This document shows, one piece after another, positions 17,648 to 27,529 of a stretch of 64,000 bases of DNA. Under the pieces are notes generated by a model. That model saw only the letters and a program-made list of their open reading frames with translations. It searched no databases and was not told the origin of the DNA. The stretch comes from Melioribacter roseus (GTDB lineage: Bacteria > Bacteroidota > Ignavibacteria > Ignavibacteriales > Melioribacteraceae), in contig DYLP01000004.1 of assembly GCA_020722005.1 (NCBI GenBank), positions 36,863-100,862 of the forward strand. The letters run 5' to 3'. The first letter of the stretch is position 1. Every line of letters begins with the position of its first letter. The translations under genes and the position numbers were made by a program.

Positions 17648-19566
17648 CAAGCTACCACGCCGTTTTTGTAATTTTTATTTTTTAAAAAGTCGATAACTTT
17701 TTGAACTATTCCTTCTGGATCGATGCCAAGCATATGATGAAGTTCTGCTTGTGTACCATGTTCAATAAATTTATCCGGAAGACCGATGCGCAAGACATCC
17801 ACTTTTATATGATTGTCATTATAAAATTCGACGACGCCGGAGCTGAAGCCTCCAGTCAAGCTATTTTCTTCGAGTGTTACAATTTTATCGAACTTTTGCG
17901 CAGTTTCGATGAGCATATCTTCGTCGAGTGGTTTGATAAAACGCATATTAATTACTTCGGCTTCAATTCCATTTTGCGCCAGCAGACTGGCAGCTTTTGA
18001 AGCGTAGTCTACCATTGAACCGACTGCAAGAAGTGCAATATCATTGCCAGAATTTAATCTTTCAGCTTTGCCAACCTCAATTTCATTAAAACCTTCTTTT
18101 AATTCAACGCCGAGTGCATTTCCTCTTGGATATCGCAGTACGATAGGTCCCTTTTTATAATTAACCGCTGTATAGAGCATGTCTCTCAGTTCGGCTTCAT
18201 CTTTTGGTGCCATTAATACAATATTTGGTATCATCCTTAAATAAGATAAATCGAAAGTGCCGTGATGAGTGGGCCCATCGGCACCAACCAGTCCAGCCCT
18301 GTCGAGAGCAAAAACAACGTGCAGATTTTGCAGGGCAACGTCGTGAATAATTTGATCGAATGCCCTCTGCAAAAACGTCGAATAAATCGCAACAACTGGA
18401 ATGATTCCCTGCGTTGCCAATCCCGCTGCAAAAGTAACTGCATGTTCCTCCGCAATTCCTACGTCAAAATACCTTTCCGGTAATTCAGCTTGAAGCTTAT
18501 CGAGTCCTGTACCGTCGGGCATTGCAGCTGTTATACCAACCACCTTGTCGTTGCTTTTAGCGATTTCTACAAGGGCATTACCAAATACTGAAGTATACGA
18601 TGGCAGTGAACTTCCTTTTTTTAAGGACACTCCAGTTAATTTATCGAATGGCGTTGCGGCATGAAGACGTTGCAAATGATTTTCTGCCGGTTTATAACCC
18701 TTTCCTTTTTCAGTCAACACATGAACAAGTATCGGTCCATTTAATTCTTTTACATGTTCGAACAACCTGACCAATTGAGTAATATTATGACCGTTAATCG
18801 GTCCGAAATATCTGAATCCGAGGGCTTCAAACAACATACCCGGAGTAAGAACAGCTTTTAGTCCCTGTTCGATACGGGCTGCAACTTTTCTGAGTCTGTC
18901 ACCGAAGTAATCGAGTTTTCCGGTTAAATCCCATATAGCACCTTTAAATCTGTTATATTCGGGATGAGAAATCATTTCGTTAAAATACTTCGAGATCTGC
19001 CATACATTAGGCGCAATTGACATTTGGTTGTCGTTTAAAACAACAATCAGATTTTTTTTTAAGAGTCCTGAATTATTCATCGCTTCGTATGCCATACCAC
19101 CAGTCATAGCACCATCGCCGATAACAGCCACTACTTTTCGATTTTCTTTCAATAAGTCGCTGGCAACAGCAATTCCAAGAGCTGCAGAAATTGATGTAGA
19201 TGCATGCCCTGCTCCAAAGGCATCGTAAGGGCTTTCGCTTCGTTTAAGAAAACCGCTGATTCCTTTGAACTGGCGAATGGTTTTTAAAGCTTCCCTCCTG
19301 CCTGTAATAATTTTATGCGGATATGCCTGGTGTCCTGTATCCCAAACTATTTGGTCATAAGGAGTATTGAATACTTTATGAAGAGCAACAGTTAACTCAA
19401 CGGCTCCGAGTCCTCCCCCGAAATGACCTCCAATCTTTGAAATGACGTCAACCATGTATTGACGAATTTCCGTACAAAGTAGTTTAAGATCCTGACCTTC
19501 CAGTTTTTTTATATCTTCAGGAGAATTGATATCGTACAATAGTTTGTAATCGTTCTTATTTGGCAT
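17647..19566 (-). CDS. dxs: 1-deoxy-D-xylulose-5-phosphate synthase
   Basis: 639 aa, full length. Thiamine-diphosphate motif VIGDGAMTGGMAYEAMNN, His motifs IVWDTGHQAYPHKI and GHAS, the catalytic Glu in VGIAEEHAVTFAAG, DRAGLVGADGPTHHG, and a transketolase C domain. It condenses pyruvate and glyceraldehyde-3-phosphate as the first step of MEP isoprenoid synthesis. The start ATG has AAGG upstream. It lies in an operon with xseA-xseB upstream, a common bacterial arrangement (xseB near ispA/dxs). Confidence 0.96.
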   Translation of the reverse strand: MPNKNDYKLLYDINSPEDIKKLEGQDLKLLCTEIRQYMVDVISKIGGHFGGGLGAVELTVALHKVFNTPYDQIVWDTGHQAYPHKIITGRREALKTIRQFKGISGFLKRSESPYDAFGAGHASTSISAALGIAVASDLLKENRKVVAVIGDGAMTGGMAYEAMNNSGLLKKNLIVVLNDNQMSIAPNVWQISKYFNEMISHPEYNRFKGAIWDLTGKLDYFGDRLRKVAARIEQGLKAVLTPGMLFEALGFRYFGPINGHNITQLVRLFEHVKELNGPILVHVLTEKGKGYKPAENHLQRLHAATPFDKLTGVSLKKGSSLPSYTSVFGNALVEIAKSNDKVVGITAAMPDGTGLDKLQAELPERYFDVGIAEEHAVTFAAGLATQGIIPVVAIYSTFLQRAFDQIIHDVALQNLHVVFALDRAGLVGADGPTHHGTFDLSYLRMIPNIVLMAPKDEAELRDMLYTAVNYKKGPIVLRYPRGNALGVELKEGFNEIEVGKAERLNSGNDIALLAVGSMVDYASKAASLLAQNGIEAEVINMRFIKPLDEDMLIETAQKFDKIVTLEENSLTGGFSSGVVEFYNDNHIKVDVLRIGLPDKFIEHGTQAELHHMLGIDPEGIVQKVIDFLKNKNYKNGVVA

Positions 19567-19575
19567 TTCGTACCT

Positions 19576-19797
19576 TTATGAGTTCTTATTAATTTCTTCT
19601 TCAAATTTCTTTTTTATTTCGGTTATTTTCAGTTCTGCAGATTTCAAAATTTGATAGCATGCTTTTGCCAATTCCATCCCCTCTTCATAGAGGCGGATCG
19701 ATTCGTCGAGTTGAAGCTCTCCGTTTTCAAGCTTACCTGAAATTTCCTCGAGTCGCTTTAACATTTCCTCAAAGTTTTTTTCTTTCTTCTTATTCAT
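19576..19797 (-). CDS. xseB: exodeoxyribonuclease VII small subunit
   Basis: 73 aa, typical XseB size. Mostly helical and charged, with the family pattern FEEMLKRLEEISGKLENGEL, LDESIRLYEEGMEL and C. It partners XseA in degrading single-stranded DNA. Its ATG lies within the last codons of xseA (8-bp overlap, ATGAATAA), so the two are translationally coupled. Confidence 0.92.
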   Translation of the reverse strand: MNKKKEKNFEEMLKRLEEISGKLENGELQLDESIRLYEEGMELAKACYQILKSAELKITEIKKKFEEEINKNS

Positions 19798-20992
19798 TTA
19801 ATAAAGTTTCTCCATCATAAAAAATAATGCTGAATTTTTCTTCCTTATTTAAATACCTCAATCGGGTAACCACTGCATCGTTTTGTTTGACAATCGTAAA
19901 TCCTCTTTCGAGTAGGCGGTTCGTGTCATACTTTTCAAGTTTTGCTTTTAAGAGTTCCAGACGAACCCTCGAATTTTGAACTATGTTATCGAAATTATTC
20001 TCTAACCTGAAATACAAATTGTCGAGATACTGTTCCTTAGTTCTGATGTTATCTATTGGTAATTTGAAACCGTACGACGACAAAAACGATTCCACAGTTT
20101 CTTTGTAATCAGAAATAAGAGAGAATATATTATCAGTAAAATTATAGGAAAATTCATCAATAAAGGCAAAGATTTCGTTAATATCTGGTGTAGCAAGTTC
20201 CATTGCTGCCGAAGGAGTCGGTGCCCGCAGGTCGGCTACAAAGTCTGAAATGGTAAAATCGATTTCGTGTCCTACGGCGCTTATTATTGGAATGCGGGAT
20301 TCGAAAATTGCACGGGCAACAATTTCTTCGTTGAATGCCCATAAATCTTCTAACGAACCGCCGCCACGACCAACGATAATAACATCGATATCGTCTCTCG
20401 TGTTGAGCAGTTTAATGCTCTCAACAATCTCCTCTGCTGCCCCTGCCCCCTGCACTCTGCAGGGTGCTATGACCAACTCAACTATTGGAAATCTCCTTCT
20501 TGCCACGCTTTGCATGTCTTTAAATGCAGCACCGTCTATTGCTGTTACAATTCCGATCTTTTCGGAAAATTGAGGAATTGGTCGTTTGAACTTCTCATCA
20601 AAAAGTCCTTCCGCACCTAATTTTTGTTTTAACTTTTCGAATGCCGCTTGAAGCTCGCCCACTCCAGCTGGTTTCATAGAACGGACGTCGATTTGATAAT
20701 TCCCGCGCGGCGGATATACCGTAAGTCTTCCTTTGACAATTACTTTCATACCATCTTCCGGCGAAAAGAAGACGTAATTGTTGACACCTCGCCACATAGT
20801 ACAACTTATCTGCGCGTTCGAGTCTTTAAGCGTAAAATACCAATGACCCGATACGTGAGCTTTAAAATTGGAGATTTCACCAACGACCGAAATTTCGGCA
20901 AAGCTTTCTTCGAGAAGACTTTTTATCTGGCCTGTAATTTCGCTTACTGTTAATATATTATCGATATTAAATTCGCCGTCTGTCATTTTCAT
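19790..20992 (-). CDS. xseA: exodeoxyribonuclease VII large subunit
   Basis: 400 aa. N-terminal OB-fold ([18 protein letters not shown]-like, residues ~15-105), central nuclease domain with [20 protein letters not shown] and [27 protein letters not shown]-like segment, then a coiled-coil region and a short C-terminal segment (RGFTIVKQ). Slightly shorter than E. coli XseA (456 aa), mainly in the coiled coil. Catalyses ssDNA degradation with XseB. It begins 1 bp after the upstream gene's stop. Confidence 0.93.
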   Translation of the reverse strand: [400 protein letters not shown]

Positions 20993-20993
20993 A

Positions 20994-21836
20994 TTAAAAA
21001 TTGATTGAAAAAAAGTTAGAGTAAATTCCCAAAGAATATTCGTTTAAACAATATTCCCTGCCGGAAATTCCACTTGTATATCGATATCTCCCATAAAATG
21101 TAAAAACGTTTTCGATTCTGAATATTCCAAAAGATAGTTCAGGACTGAAACCGTATGTACCTTTGAAGTCATTAAAATATGATATTCCAATTGAGAGATA
21201 CTCAATTCCTGGCAACTGAATAATTTGTTTATAACCAAGCCTGAGGAAATCTCGACTTAGATCTACTTTGTTTCTGTTAAAAACGTACGTGTATTCCACC
21301 CCCACATAACCGAACGGATAATTGTAGCCTCTGGAATAAAAAGAAAATAGAGGAACTTCTTTCGAAAGCCCGAAATAATCAGCTCCATCGTATCGCAAAT
21401 AAACCAGCGACGGCACTCCAAATATCACCCCACCAAAACAGCAAACTTGTAGCAGATTAAGATTTCGGTCTTTCATTACAATATTATGTGGGAATTCAAC
21501 TTCATATTGCTGGGTCGATATTTTGTTCTCGTTTCTGTCGATTATTTCAATTTTATAGCTGATGCAATTATCCGGGATTTTCAATTTCGCAACATCCATT
21601 TCAAATTTATGCTCTATCTTCGGTTTTTCAGAAATTATGTAAGCATCGTTATTTTCAAAGATAATTCTCGATCTTACACTGTCAGTAGTAAAAAATGTCA
21701 GGTTAAAGATGTATGGGGGTTCCGGAGTGATGTACGAGTCAATTATATATATCTCGATATTTTCTTCATCCTGTGAGAATAAGAAACTTGCTGACGTTAA
21801 TAAAACTAAAAATATGATTGCCAAAAACTTTTTCAT
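20994..21836 (-). CDS. exported beta-rich protein of unknown function
   Basis: 280 aa. A clear Sec signal peptide covers ~1-22 (MKKFLAIIFLVLLTSASFLFSQ). The rest is rich in Tyr, Phe and alternating polar/hydrophobic segments, and the protein ends in Phe (FFSINF), consistent with an outer-membrane beta-barrel C-terminus. An N-terminal part (~25-125) may form an Ig-like beta domain. No family recognised. First gene of the xseA-xseB-dxs-Gfo-phoBR run, which it precedes by 1 bp. Confidence 0.6.
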   Translation of the reverse strand: MKKFLAIIFLVLLTSASFLFSQDEENIEIYIIDSYITPEPPYIFNLTFFTTDSVRSRIIFENNDAYIISEKPKIEHKFEMDVAKLKIPDNCISYKIEIIDRNENKISTQQYEVEFPHNIVMKDRNLNLLQVCCFGGVIFGVPSLVYLRYDGADYFGLSKEVPLFSFYSRGYNYPFGYVGVEYTYVFNRNKVDLSRDFLRLGYKQIIQLPGIEYLSIGISYFNDFKGTYGFSPELSFGIFRIENVFTFYGRYRYTSGISGREYCLNEYSLGIYSNFFSINF

Positions 21837-21961
21837 ATCTTTAAAATAATTGTCAATTAAAAATACGCTTTTTTGAAATAACTTTTTGTCAATACATCCG
21901 TAAACTACTACCAGAAAAATTAACTATATTTCGTTCTGTGAATAAAAATTTCGGGGAAAAA

Positions 21962-22735
21962 ATGAAAATACTGGTATCGAATGACGACGGCATTGACTCA
22001 GCAGGGATTGCTGCACTGGTTGAAGAACTCAAGAAAATTGGAGAAGTTACAGTCGTAGCGCCCCGAACCGAACAGAGCGCGGTGGGTCATGCAATTACGA
22101 TGAAAATTCCTTTACGCGTAATTGAATATTATAAAAACGGTAATTTTTTCGGGTATGCAGTGGAAGGCACACCGGCAGACTGCATCAAAATGGGTATTCG
22201 GAATATAATGAAGACCAAGCCAGATATTGTAATATCGGGTATCAATCACGGCTCGAATACAGCTATCAATATAATTTATTCTGGAACTGTTTCTGCAGCA
22301 AGAGAAGCGGCAATAATGGACGTACCTTCAATCGCAATCTCACTTACAAGTCACGATGCAACCGATTTTTCGTATGCTGCCAGAGTTGCATCTTTACTTA
22401 CACAAACAGTCGTAAAAAATGGCTTGCCGGCAGGTACGCTCTTAAATGTAAACATTCCCAATCTGCCTGAAGAAAAAATAAAAGGATTGAAACTTACACG
22501 TCAGGGGAAATCAAAATGGGATGATATTTATGAAGAAAGAATTGACCCCTACGGTAAAAAATATTTCTGGCTTACAGGAAAATTAATTGAAGCTGATTCA
22601 GACCTGGAAACAGACCAATTTGCGATACGAAATAATTATGTTTCCGTCACCCCCATTCATTTTGACCTTACAGATTACAACACATTTGAAGAGATGAAAA
22701 ACTGGAATATCGAGAACCTATCGATAGATTACTGA
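21962..22735 (+). CDS. surE: 5'/3'-nucleotidase SurE
   Basis: 257 aa from the ATG at 21962. The frame is also open from a GTG at 21938, but GGGG stands 6 nt before the ATG and MKILVSNDDG is the usual SurE N-terminus. Metal residues Asp8-Asp9 with SNDDG, then VVAPRTEQSAVGHA, GTPADCIKMG, SGINHGSN and YSGTVSAAREA. A metal-dependent phosphatase acting on nucleoside monophosphates. It is divergent from the preceding operon (125-bp gap) and 1 bp upstream of the next membrane-protein gene. Confidence 0.95.
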   Translation: MKILVSNDDGIDSAGIAALVEELKKIGEVTVVAPRTEQSAVGHAITMKIPLRVIEYYKNGNFFGYAVEGTPADCIKMGIRNIMKTKPDIVISGINHGSNTAINIIYSGTVSAAREAAIMDVPSIAISLTSHDATDFSYAARVASLLTQTVVKNGLPAGTLLNVNIPNLPEEKIKGLKLTRQGKSKWDDIYEERIDPYGKKYFWLTGKLIEADSDLETDQFAIRNNYVSVTPIHFDLTDYNTFEEMKNWNIENLSIDY

Positions 22736-22736
22736 T

Positions 22737-24824
22737 ATGAACATAAAAAGTATTGATATTACTTTCGACTTCGAACTTATTATTGTTTTGATTGCTCTTT
22801 CCCTGCTGATACTATTTGCATTTTATACATACAAGTACACGCTACCCCCGACGAGTAAATTTGTCAAATTTCTTCTGGCATCCATTAGAAGTATAATTTT
22901 CATTTTTCTCGTTATTCTTTTAATCGATCCGATAATTAAGGTTACTTATCAAAAAATTAACACACTAGCAATTAAAGTATTCGTTGATAATTCCAATTCG
23001 ATGGTAATGCCGGACAGCGTAGCTAACGTTGAGAAAGTAAGGGGAATAATCGAAGAGATTGCGGACAAATTTGGACATTCTGTAAAGCTCTACACATTTG
23101 GAGAAAGAATTAAACCATTGAATCCAGATTCACTTGAGTCAATTAACTTTTCAGAATATTCAACTGATTTCACTCCAATTAATTCACACCTCGACTTTGA
23201 TTCGACCTCCGCTTCAGTAATTATAAGCGATGGAATAATTACGACAGGCAACGACTATATCACTTCCAAAGCTGTGCCATTATTTACCGTCGGCGTTGGA
23301 GATTCTATATTACATCCTGATATTTATATCGAAAATATTTACTATAACAAAATCATTTATGCTGGCACTGAAACTGAAATAGAAGTTGTTATTCGTAATA
23401 ACCTCACCGCAGGCATATCTAAAACTATCGATTTTTACCTCGATAATACTCTAATTTCTCGTAAACAAATCGAACTGGATTATTCAGGAATAAACAGGAT
23501 TAAATTCAATTTCACTACTGCCACACCTGGCAAGCACAAAATTACGATAAATGTACAACCCGAAAAGAATGAGTTCAATAAAAACAATAATACTAAAACT
23601 GTTTTCATCGACGTTCTCAAAAACAAGACAAAGATTTTTTTGATAGCTGGCAAACCTTCGTCTGACTTTACTGTTATAAATCTGATCTTGAGCAACAATG
23701 AGAATTTTAATACAAAAAAAATTGTATTTATTTCTCCTCAAAAAATTTATGGTTCGGAGAATATCTCCCAAATTGACAGCAGCGAACTTTTCATCTTAAT
23801 TGACTTTCCGTTGAAATCTACTCCAGAAAAATTTGTAAAACAGGTGTATGAAACAATAATGGGGAAAAATGTTCCTTTTTTACAATTTATTACTACAAAC
23901 ACAGAACTTTCATTTTTAGATAAGTACAAGGAGATAATGCCATTAACTGTAGATAAAATTAATACCGACATACTTGAGATAAACACATTAACCAACAATT
24001 CATTTTTCTTTAACGAAAAAGAACTTCATTCTTTGCCACCGCTAATTGCAAACGGAAATAGATATCGTTTTTCTCCAAATACGGAAATGCATCTGGCATA
24101 TTCACTCAATAACAAATCTATTCCTTTTTTTATAACCAGTTCTACTGGAAACAGGAAGTCTGCATTTTTTCTTGCCGAAGCTATATGGAGATGGCATCTC
24201 ACAATAGCAGAGCGATCAAATATTTTACTCCCAGAATTTTTCAATAAACTCATCAAATGGCTTACGGCTGACAATAAGAAAAAACTTTTTAAAATATTTC
24301 CACAAAAAGAATTGTTCGCCACAGTTGAAGAAATGGAATTCACTGCCGAAGTATACGACCCAACATTTACTCCTGTAAATAATGCAAGTATTAGAATGGA
24401 AATTAAGTCGGGTGAATTAAAGTCGGAACTACAATTTATTCCTGTGAAGAATGGAATTTATACGGCAAAAATTTCAGGACTCAGTGCCGGCGATTATAAA
24501 TTTACTGCCGATGCAGAATATGACAATATTACATTATCGGATTCCGGACAATTCTCAGTAATCAATGCCGACCCAGAAAAAATTACAACTCTAATGAATA
24601 CAGAATTGCTCAAAAGAATTGCTTACAATTCAAACGGTAAGTATTATTCCCCCGAAAGCATTGCGAATTTGTATGATGAACTCGAAAAGTTGCTCGAGAG
24701 ACGCAAAAGTCAAGAAATTCTTACAAGCAATATCGAATTAAAGTCGAATCACACAATCATTTTTTTATTGATATTTTTATTTACTGTCGAATGGCTTTTG
24801 CGAAAAAGAATCGGGATGCTATAG
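22737..24824 (+). CDS. membrane protein with VWA-like (MIDAS) domain
   Basis: 695 aa. Two N-terminal transmembrane helices (~13-31 and ~46-66) and one at the C-terminus (~671-690, LLIFLFTVEWLL). After TM2 comes a von Willebrand A-like domain with the metal motif DNSNS (Asp84, Ser86, Ser88). The long extracytoplasmic part contains CARDB/Ig-like beta segments (around 205-280 and 525-610), and a Rossmann-like middle. This layout resembles Bacteroidota 'VWA/glutamine amidotransferase-like' membrane proteins of unknown role. It probably shares a transcript with surE. No enzymatic residues are evident. Confidence 0.65.
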   Translation: MNIKSIDITFDFELIIVLIALSLLILFAFYTYKYTLPPTSKFVKFLLASIRSIIFIFLVILLIDPIIKVTYQKINTLAIKVFVDNSNSMVMPDSVANVEKVRGIIEEIADKFGHSVKLYTFGERIKPLNPDSLESINFSEYSTDFTPINSHLDFDSTSASVIISDGIITTGNDYITSKAVPLFTVGVGDSILHPDIYIENIYYNKIIYAGTETEIEVVIRNNLTAGISKTIDFYLDNTLISRKQIELDYSGINRIKFNFTTATPGKHKITINVQPEKNEFNKNNNTKTVFIDVLKNKTKIFLIAGKPSSDFTVINLILSNNENFNTKKIVFISPQKIYGSENISQIDSSELFILIDFPLKSTPEKFVKQVYETIMGKNVPFLQFITTNTELSFLDKYKEIMPLTVDKINTDILEINTLTNNSFFFNEKELHSLPPLIANGNRYRFSPNTEMHLAYSLNNKSIPFFITSSTGNRKSAFFLAEAIWRWHLTIAERSNILLPEFFNKLIKWLTADNKKKLFKIFPQKELFATVEEMEFTAEVYDPTFTPVNNASIRMEIKSGELKSELQFIPVKNGIYTAKISGLSAGDYKFTADAEYDNITLSDSGQFSVINADPEKITTLMNTELLKRIAYNSNGKYYSPESIANLYDELEKLLERRKSQEILTSNIELKSNHTIIFLLIFLFTVEWLLRKRIGML

Positions 24825-24852
24825 ATTAATTTGCAAAGTTAATGAGGGTAAA

Positions 24853-25554
24853 TTGGAGCTTATAAATTATATCGATTTTTTGCTTCCACGTTTTTGCTTG
24901 CATTGCAATATTAAACTTAACGTCAACGAGAAGTATCTTTGCACATATTGCTCAGATTCTTTAAGAAGGACGAACGAACTTTCATTAAATCACCTTAATA
25001 GAATTAAATCATTGTGTGACTGCAGAACTCTTTATCTTTTTGAGAAAGATATGCCCATTCAATCCTTAATTCACAATCTGAAATACAACGGTATTTTTCG
25101 AATTGGAATTTATCTTGGCAGAACCATAGGCGAAGAATACAAAAATATTTTTTTGGACGAATGGCATATCGATAGCATTGTACCTGTCCCATTATATCAT
25201 TCAAAGCAAGCCGAACGCGGATACAACCAGTCCTATTATATTGCAAAAGGAATTAAAAGTGTGACGGGCATAAATGTTTTCAAAGTGCTAAAACGAATCA
25301 GATATACACAATCACAGACCGAATTAACACTATCGGAGCGAATATTGAATGTGAAGGGCGCATTCAAAATAAAACGTTTTAAAAATGTAAAAGGGAAAAG
25401 ATTACTCCTCGTTGACGATGTAATAACAACAGGTTCTACAATAAATGAATGTGCATCCGTTCTACTCGAAGCAGGTGCTAATAAAGTATATGCTGCATCA
25501 ATAGCTATCGCTGGGTCAGATTCACATTCTATCGAGAGCCGAAACTCCAAGTAA
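24853..25554 (+). CDS. comF: ComF family protein (phosphoribosyltransferase-like)
   Basis: 233 aa. N-terminal zinc site of four cysteines (Cys15, Cys18, Cys30, Cys33), then a type I phosphoribosyltransferase domain with VPVPLYHSKQAERGYNQ and the PRPP loop LLLVDDVITTGST. ComF proteins are linked to DNA uptake or processing of imported DNA. The start is TTG with GAGGG about 5 nt upstream; there is no ATG alternative that keeps the zinc site. Its 3' end overlaps the convergent argS by 33 bp. Confidence 0.88.
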   Translation: MELINYIDFLLPRFCLHCNIKLNVNEKYLCTYCSDSLRRTNELSLNHLNRIKSLCDCRTLYLFEKDMPIQSLIHNLKYNGIFRIGIYLGRTIGEEYKNIFLDEWHIDSIVPVPLYHSKQAERGYNQSYYIAKGIKSVTGINVFKVLKRIRYTQSQTELTLSERILNVKGAFKIKRFKNVKGKRLLLVDDVITTGSTINECASVLLEAGANKVYAASIAIAGSDSHSIESRNSK

Positions 25555-27150
25555 CGATAGTCCGTTTTTAATAACCGTTTTAGTAGCAACTATTAGAGCA
25601 ATACGCGCTTCGGCTAAATCTTTAGAACTTCCGATAACTCTACAAACAGTATAAAATTTATGAAATAGCGCTGCAAGTTCTTCAAGATAAACACAAATCC
25701 TGTGGGGCTCGTAATTTTCGGCACTCAACATTACTTCTTCGGGATATTGATATAATTTTTTGAGCAGTCGTTGTTCTTCATCTGTTTCAAGCAAATGCAG
25801 ATTTTCTGTTGATATATCGAGTCCCTGTTCCTGTGCCATTCTCAATATAGATGCAATACGCGCGTGTGCATATTGGAGATAAAAAACTGGATTTTCGTCC
25901 GATTGTTTTTTGGCAAGGTCAATATCGAAATTCAGATGGCTCGTTATGCTTCTCATATTGAAAAAATATCTTACAACATCTGAACCAACTTCATCAATAA
26001 GTTCGTCGAGAGTAATATAATTGGCTTTGCGCGTGGACATTTTAACAATCTCGTCACCCTGCGTAATTGTAACGAACTGATGAATCAAAACTTTAATTTT
26101 GCCTGTATCGTATCCGAGAGCTTTTAACGCCGCCATTACGTCCGGATAAGTGGCATTGTGGTCGGAACCGAATAAGTCTACAATCAAATCATACCCACGT
26201 TCATATTTTGTAATATGATAAGCAATATCAGGAAGTCTGTATGTCGGTTCGCCGGTTGATTTGACAATTACTTTATCCTGCTCGTTACCCAGCTCAGAAA
26301 ATTTTAGCCAGACTGCGCCGTCTTTTTCATAAGAAAGATTCCTTTTGCTGAATAACTCGAGTAACTCTTTAATTCTTCCTTCTTCATAAAGACTGTGTTC
26401 ATTAAAATAATTGTCAAAAATGATATTAAGACGATTGAGTGTTCCTTTAATTTCGATAAAAATTTCTTGTTCTGCTCTTTCTTTGAATTTCTCGTCTGCG
26501 CTTTCATCTTTTAAGTTATCGCCATATTCATCGAGTAATTTTTTAGCAATTTCTTTGATATACTCTCCTTGATAATAGTCTTCAGGAAATTCAATTTTTT
26601 CGCCTAACAGTTCGAGGTATCGCAGGCGTACAGAGTCGCCCAGTACTCGCATTTGTCTGCCGGCATTATTGAAATAATATTCACGGTCCACCTTGTAACC
26701 GATAGCAGTCAACAGATTTGCAATTGTATCGCCTGTAACTGCATTCCTTCCGTGACCTACAGTAAGAGGTCCAGTAGGATTTGCAGAAACAAATTCAACC
26801 TGTGCTCGTTTACCTTTGTATTTATCTGACCTACCGAATGATTCGCCTGACTCAATTATTACTTTTGTAAGATTGCTGACATAACTTTTAGTAAAAAAGA
26901 AATTAATAAAGCCTGCGCCGGCTATTTCTGTTTTTTCAATAATTCTATTGTCAATTTCCAGTACAGCCAAAATTTCTGAGGCAATTTCTCTGGGATTCCT
27001 TTTTAGTTTTCGGGAGAGGAGCATTGCAATGTTCGTCGAAAAATCGCCGTGATTTTCCTGCTGTGGAACTGTAAAAATAATATTAACATCTTTCAGGTAA
27101 TCGAGCTTTTGAGCTGCTCTATTGAATAATGAATAAAGGTAATTTCTCAA
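25522..27150 (-). CDS. argS: arginyl-tRNA synthetase
   Basis: 542 aa class I synthetase. N-terminal Arg-S additional domain (ENHGDFSTNIAMLLS), HIGH equivalent in NPTGPLTVGHGRN, KMSKS equivalent VKMSTRKANYITL, DALR anticodon-binding domain, and the near-universal C-terminal Arg-Met (ALDRM). The start is TTG at 27150: it follows AAGGAG by 8-9 nt and overlaps the rsfS stop (TTGA). Charges tRNA-Arg. Slightly shorter than E. coli ArgS, without an obvious missing block. Confidence 0.96.
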   Translation of the reverse strand: MRNYLYSLFNRAAQKLDYLKDVNIIFTVPQQENHGDFSTNIAMLLSRKLKRNPREIASEILAVLEIDNRIIEKTEIAGAGFINFFFTKSYVSNLTKVIIESGESFGRSDKYKGKRAQVEFVSANPTGPLTVGHGRNAVTGDTIANLLTAIGYKVDREYYFNNAGRQMRVLGDSVRLRYLELLGEKIEFPEDYYQGEYIKEIAKKLLDEYGDNLKDESADEKFKERAEQEIFIEIKGTLNRLNIIFDNYFNEHSLYEEGRIKELLELFSKRNLSYEKDGAVWLKFSELGNEQDKVIVKSTGEPTYRLPDIAYHITKYERGYDLIVDLFGSDHNATYPDVMAALKALGYDTGKIKVLIHQFVTITQGDEIVKMSTRKANYITLDELIDEVGSDVVRYFFNMRSITSHLNFDIDLAKKQSDENPVFYLQYAHARIASILRMAQEQGLDISTENLHLLETDEEQRLLKKLYQYPEEVMLSAENYEPHRICVYLEELAALFHKFYTVCRVIGSSKDLAEARIALIVATKTVIKNGLSLLGVSALDRM

Positions 27151-27527
27151 TTTTTTTTCTCCTTAACTTTAGAGGCAGATACTTTCGATGCAGGAATAAC
27201 TACCGGCGCATCGCCCCACAATTTTTCGAGTCCGTAATAATCGCGCACGTCGTATTTGAAAACGTGAACAATTACATCGAAATAGTCGAGTATAACCCAT
27301 CTCAACGTTTCGTATCCTTCTCTGTGCATGCATTTAATTCCCTCTTTGGAAAGCTTTCTGTCTACTTCGTCTGCAATGGCTTTAACCTGTTTATCGGCAT
27401 CAGCTGAACAGATCACAAAGTAATCGGCTATTCCGGATAATTTTCTCAAGTCGAGAATTTTAATATCGTAACCTTTTTTCGATTCAATAATGGAAGCAAT
27501 CTTTTTCGAAAATGTAAGTGAATTCAC
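27147..27527 (-). CDS. rsfS: ribosomal silencing factor RsfS
   Basis: 126 aa. RsfS/Iojap fold motifs: DIKILDLRKLSGIADYFVICSA, VKAIADEVD, and RWVILDYFDVIVHVF with YGLEKLWGDAP. It binds L14 of the 50S subunit and blocks subunit joining under starvation. GTG start with AGAGG 6 nt upstream. It overlaps argS by 4 bp and follows the LytR_C gene by 2 bp. Confidence 0.95.
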   Translation of the reverse strand: MNSLTFSKKIASIIESKKGYDIKILDLRKLSGIADYFVICSADADKQVKAIADEVDRKLSKEGIKCMHREGYETLRWVILDYFDVIVHVFKYDVRDYYGLEKLWGDAPVVIPASKVSASKVKEKKN

Positions 27528-27529
27528 TT

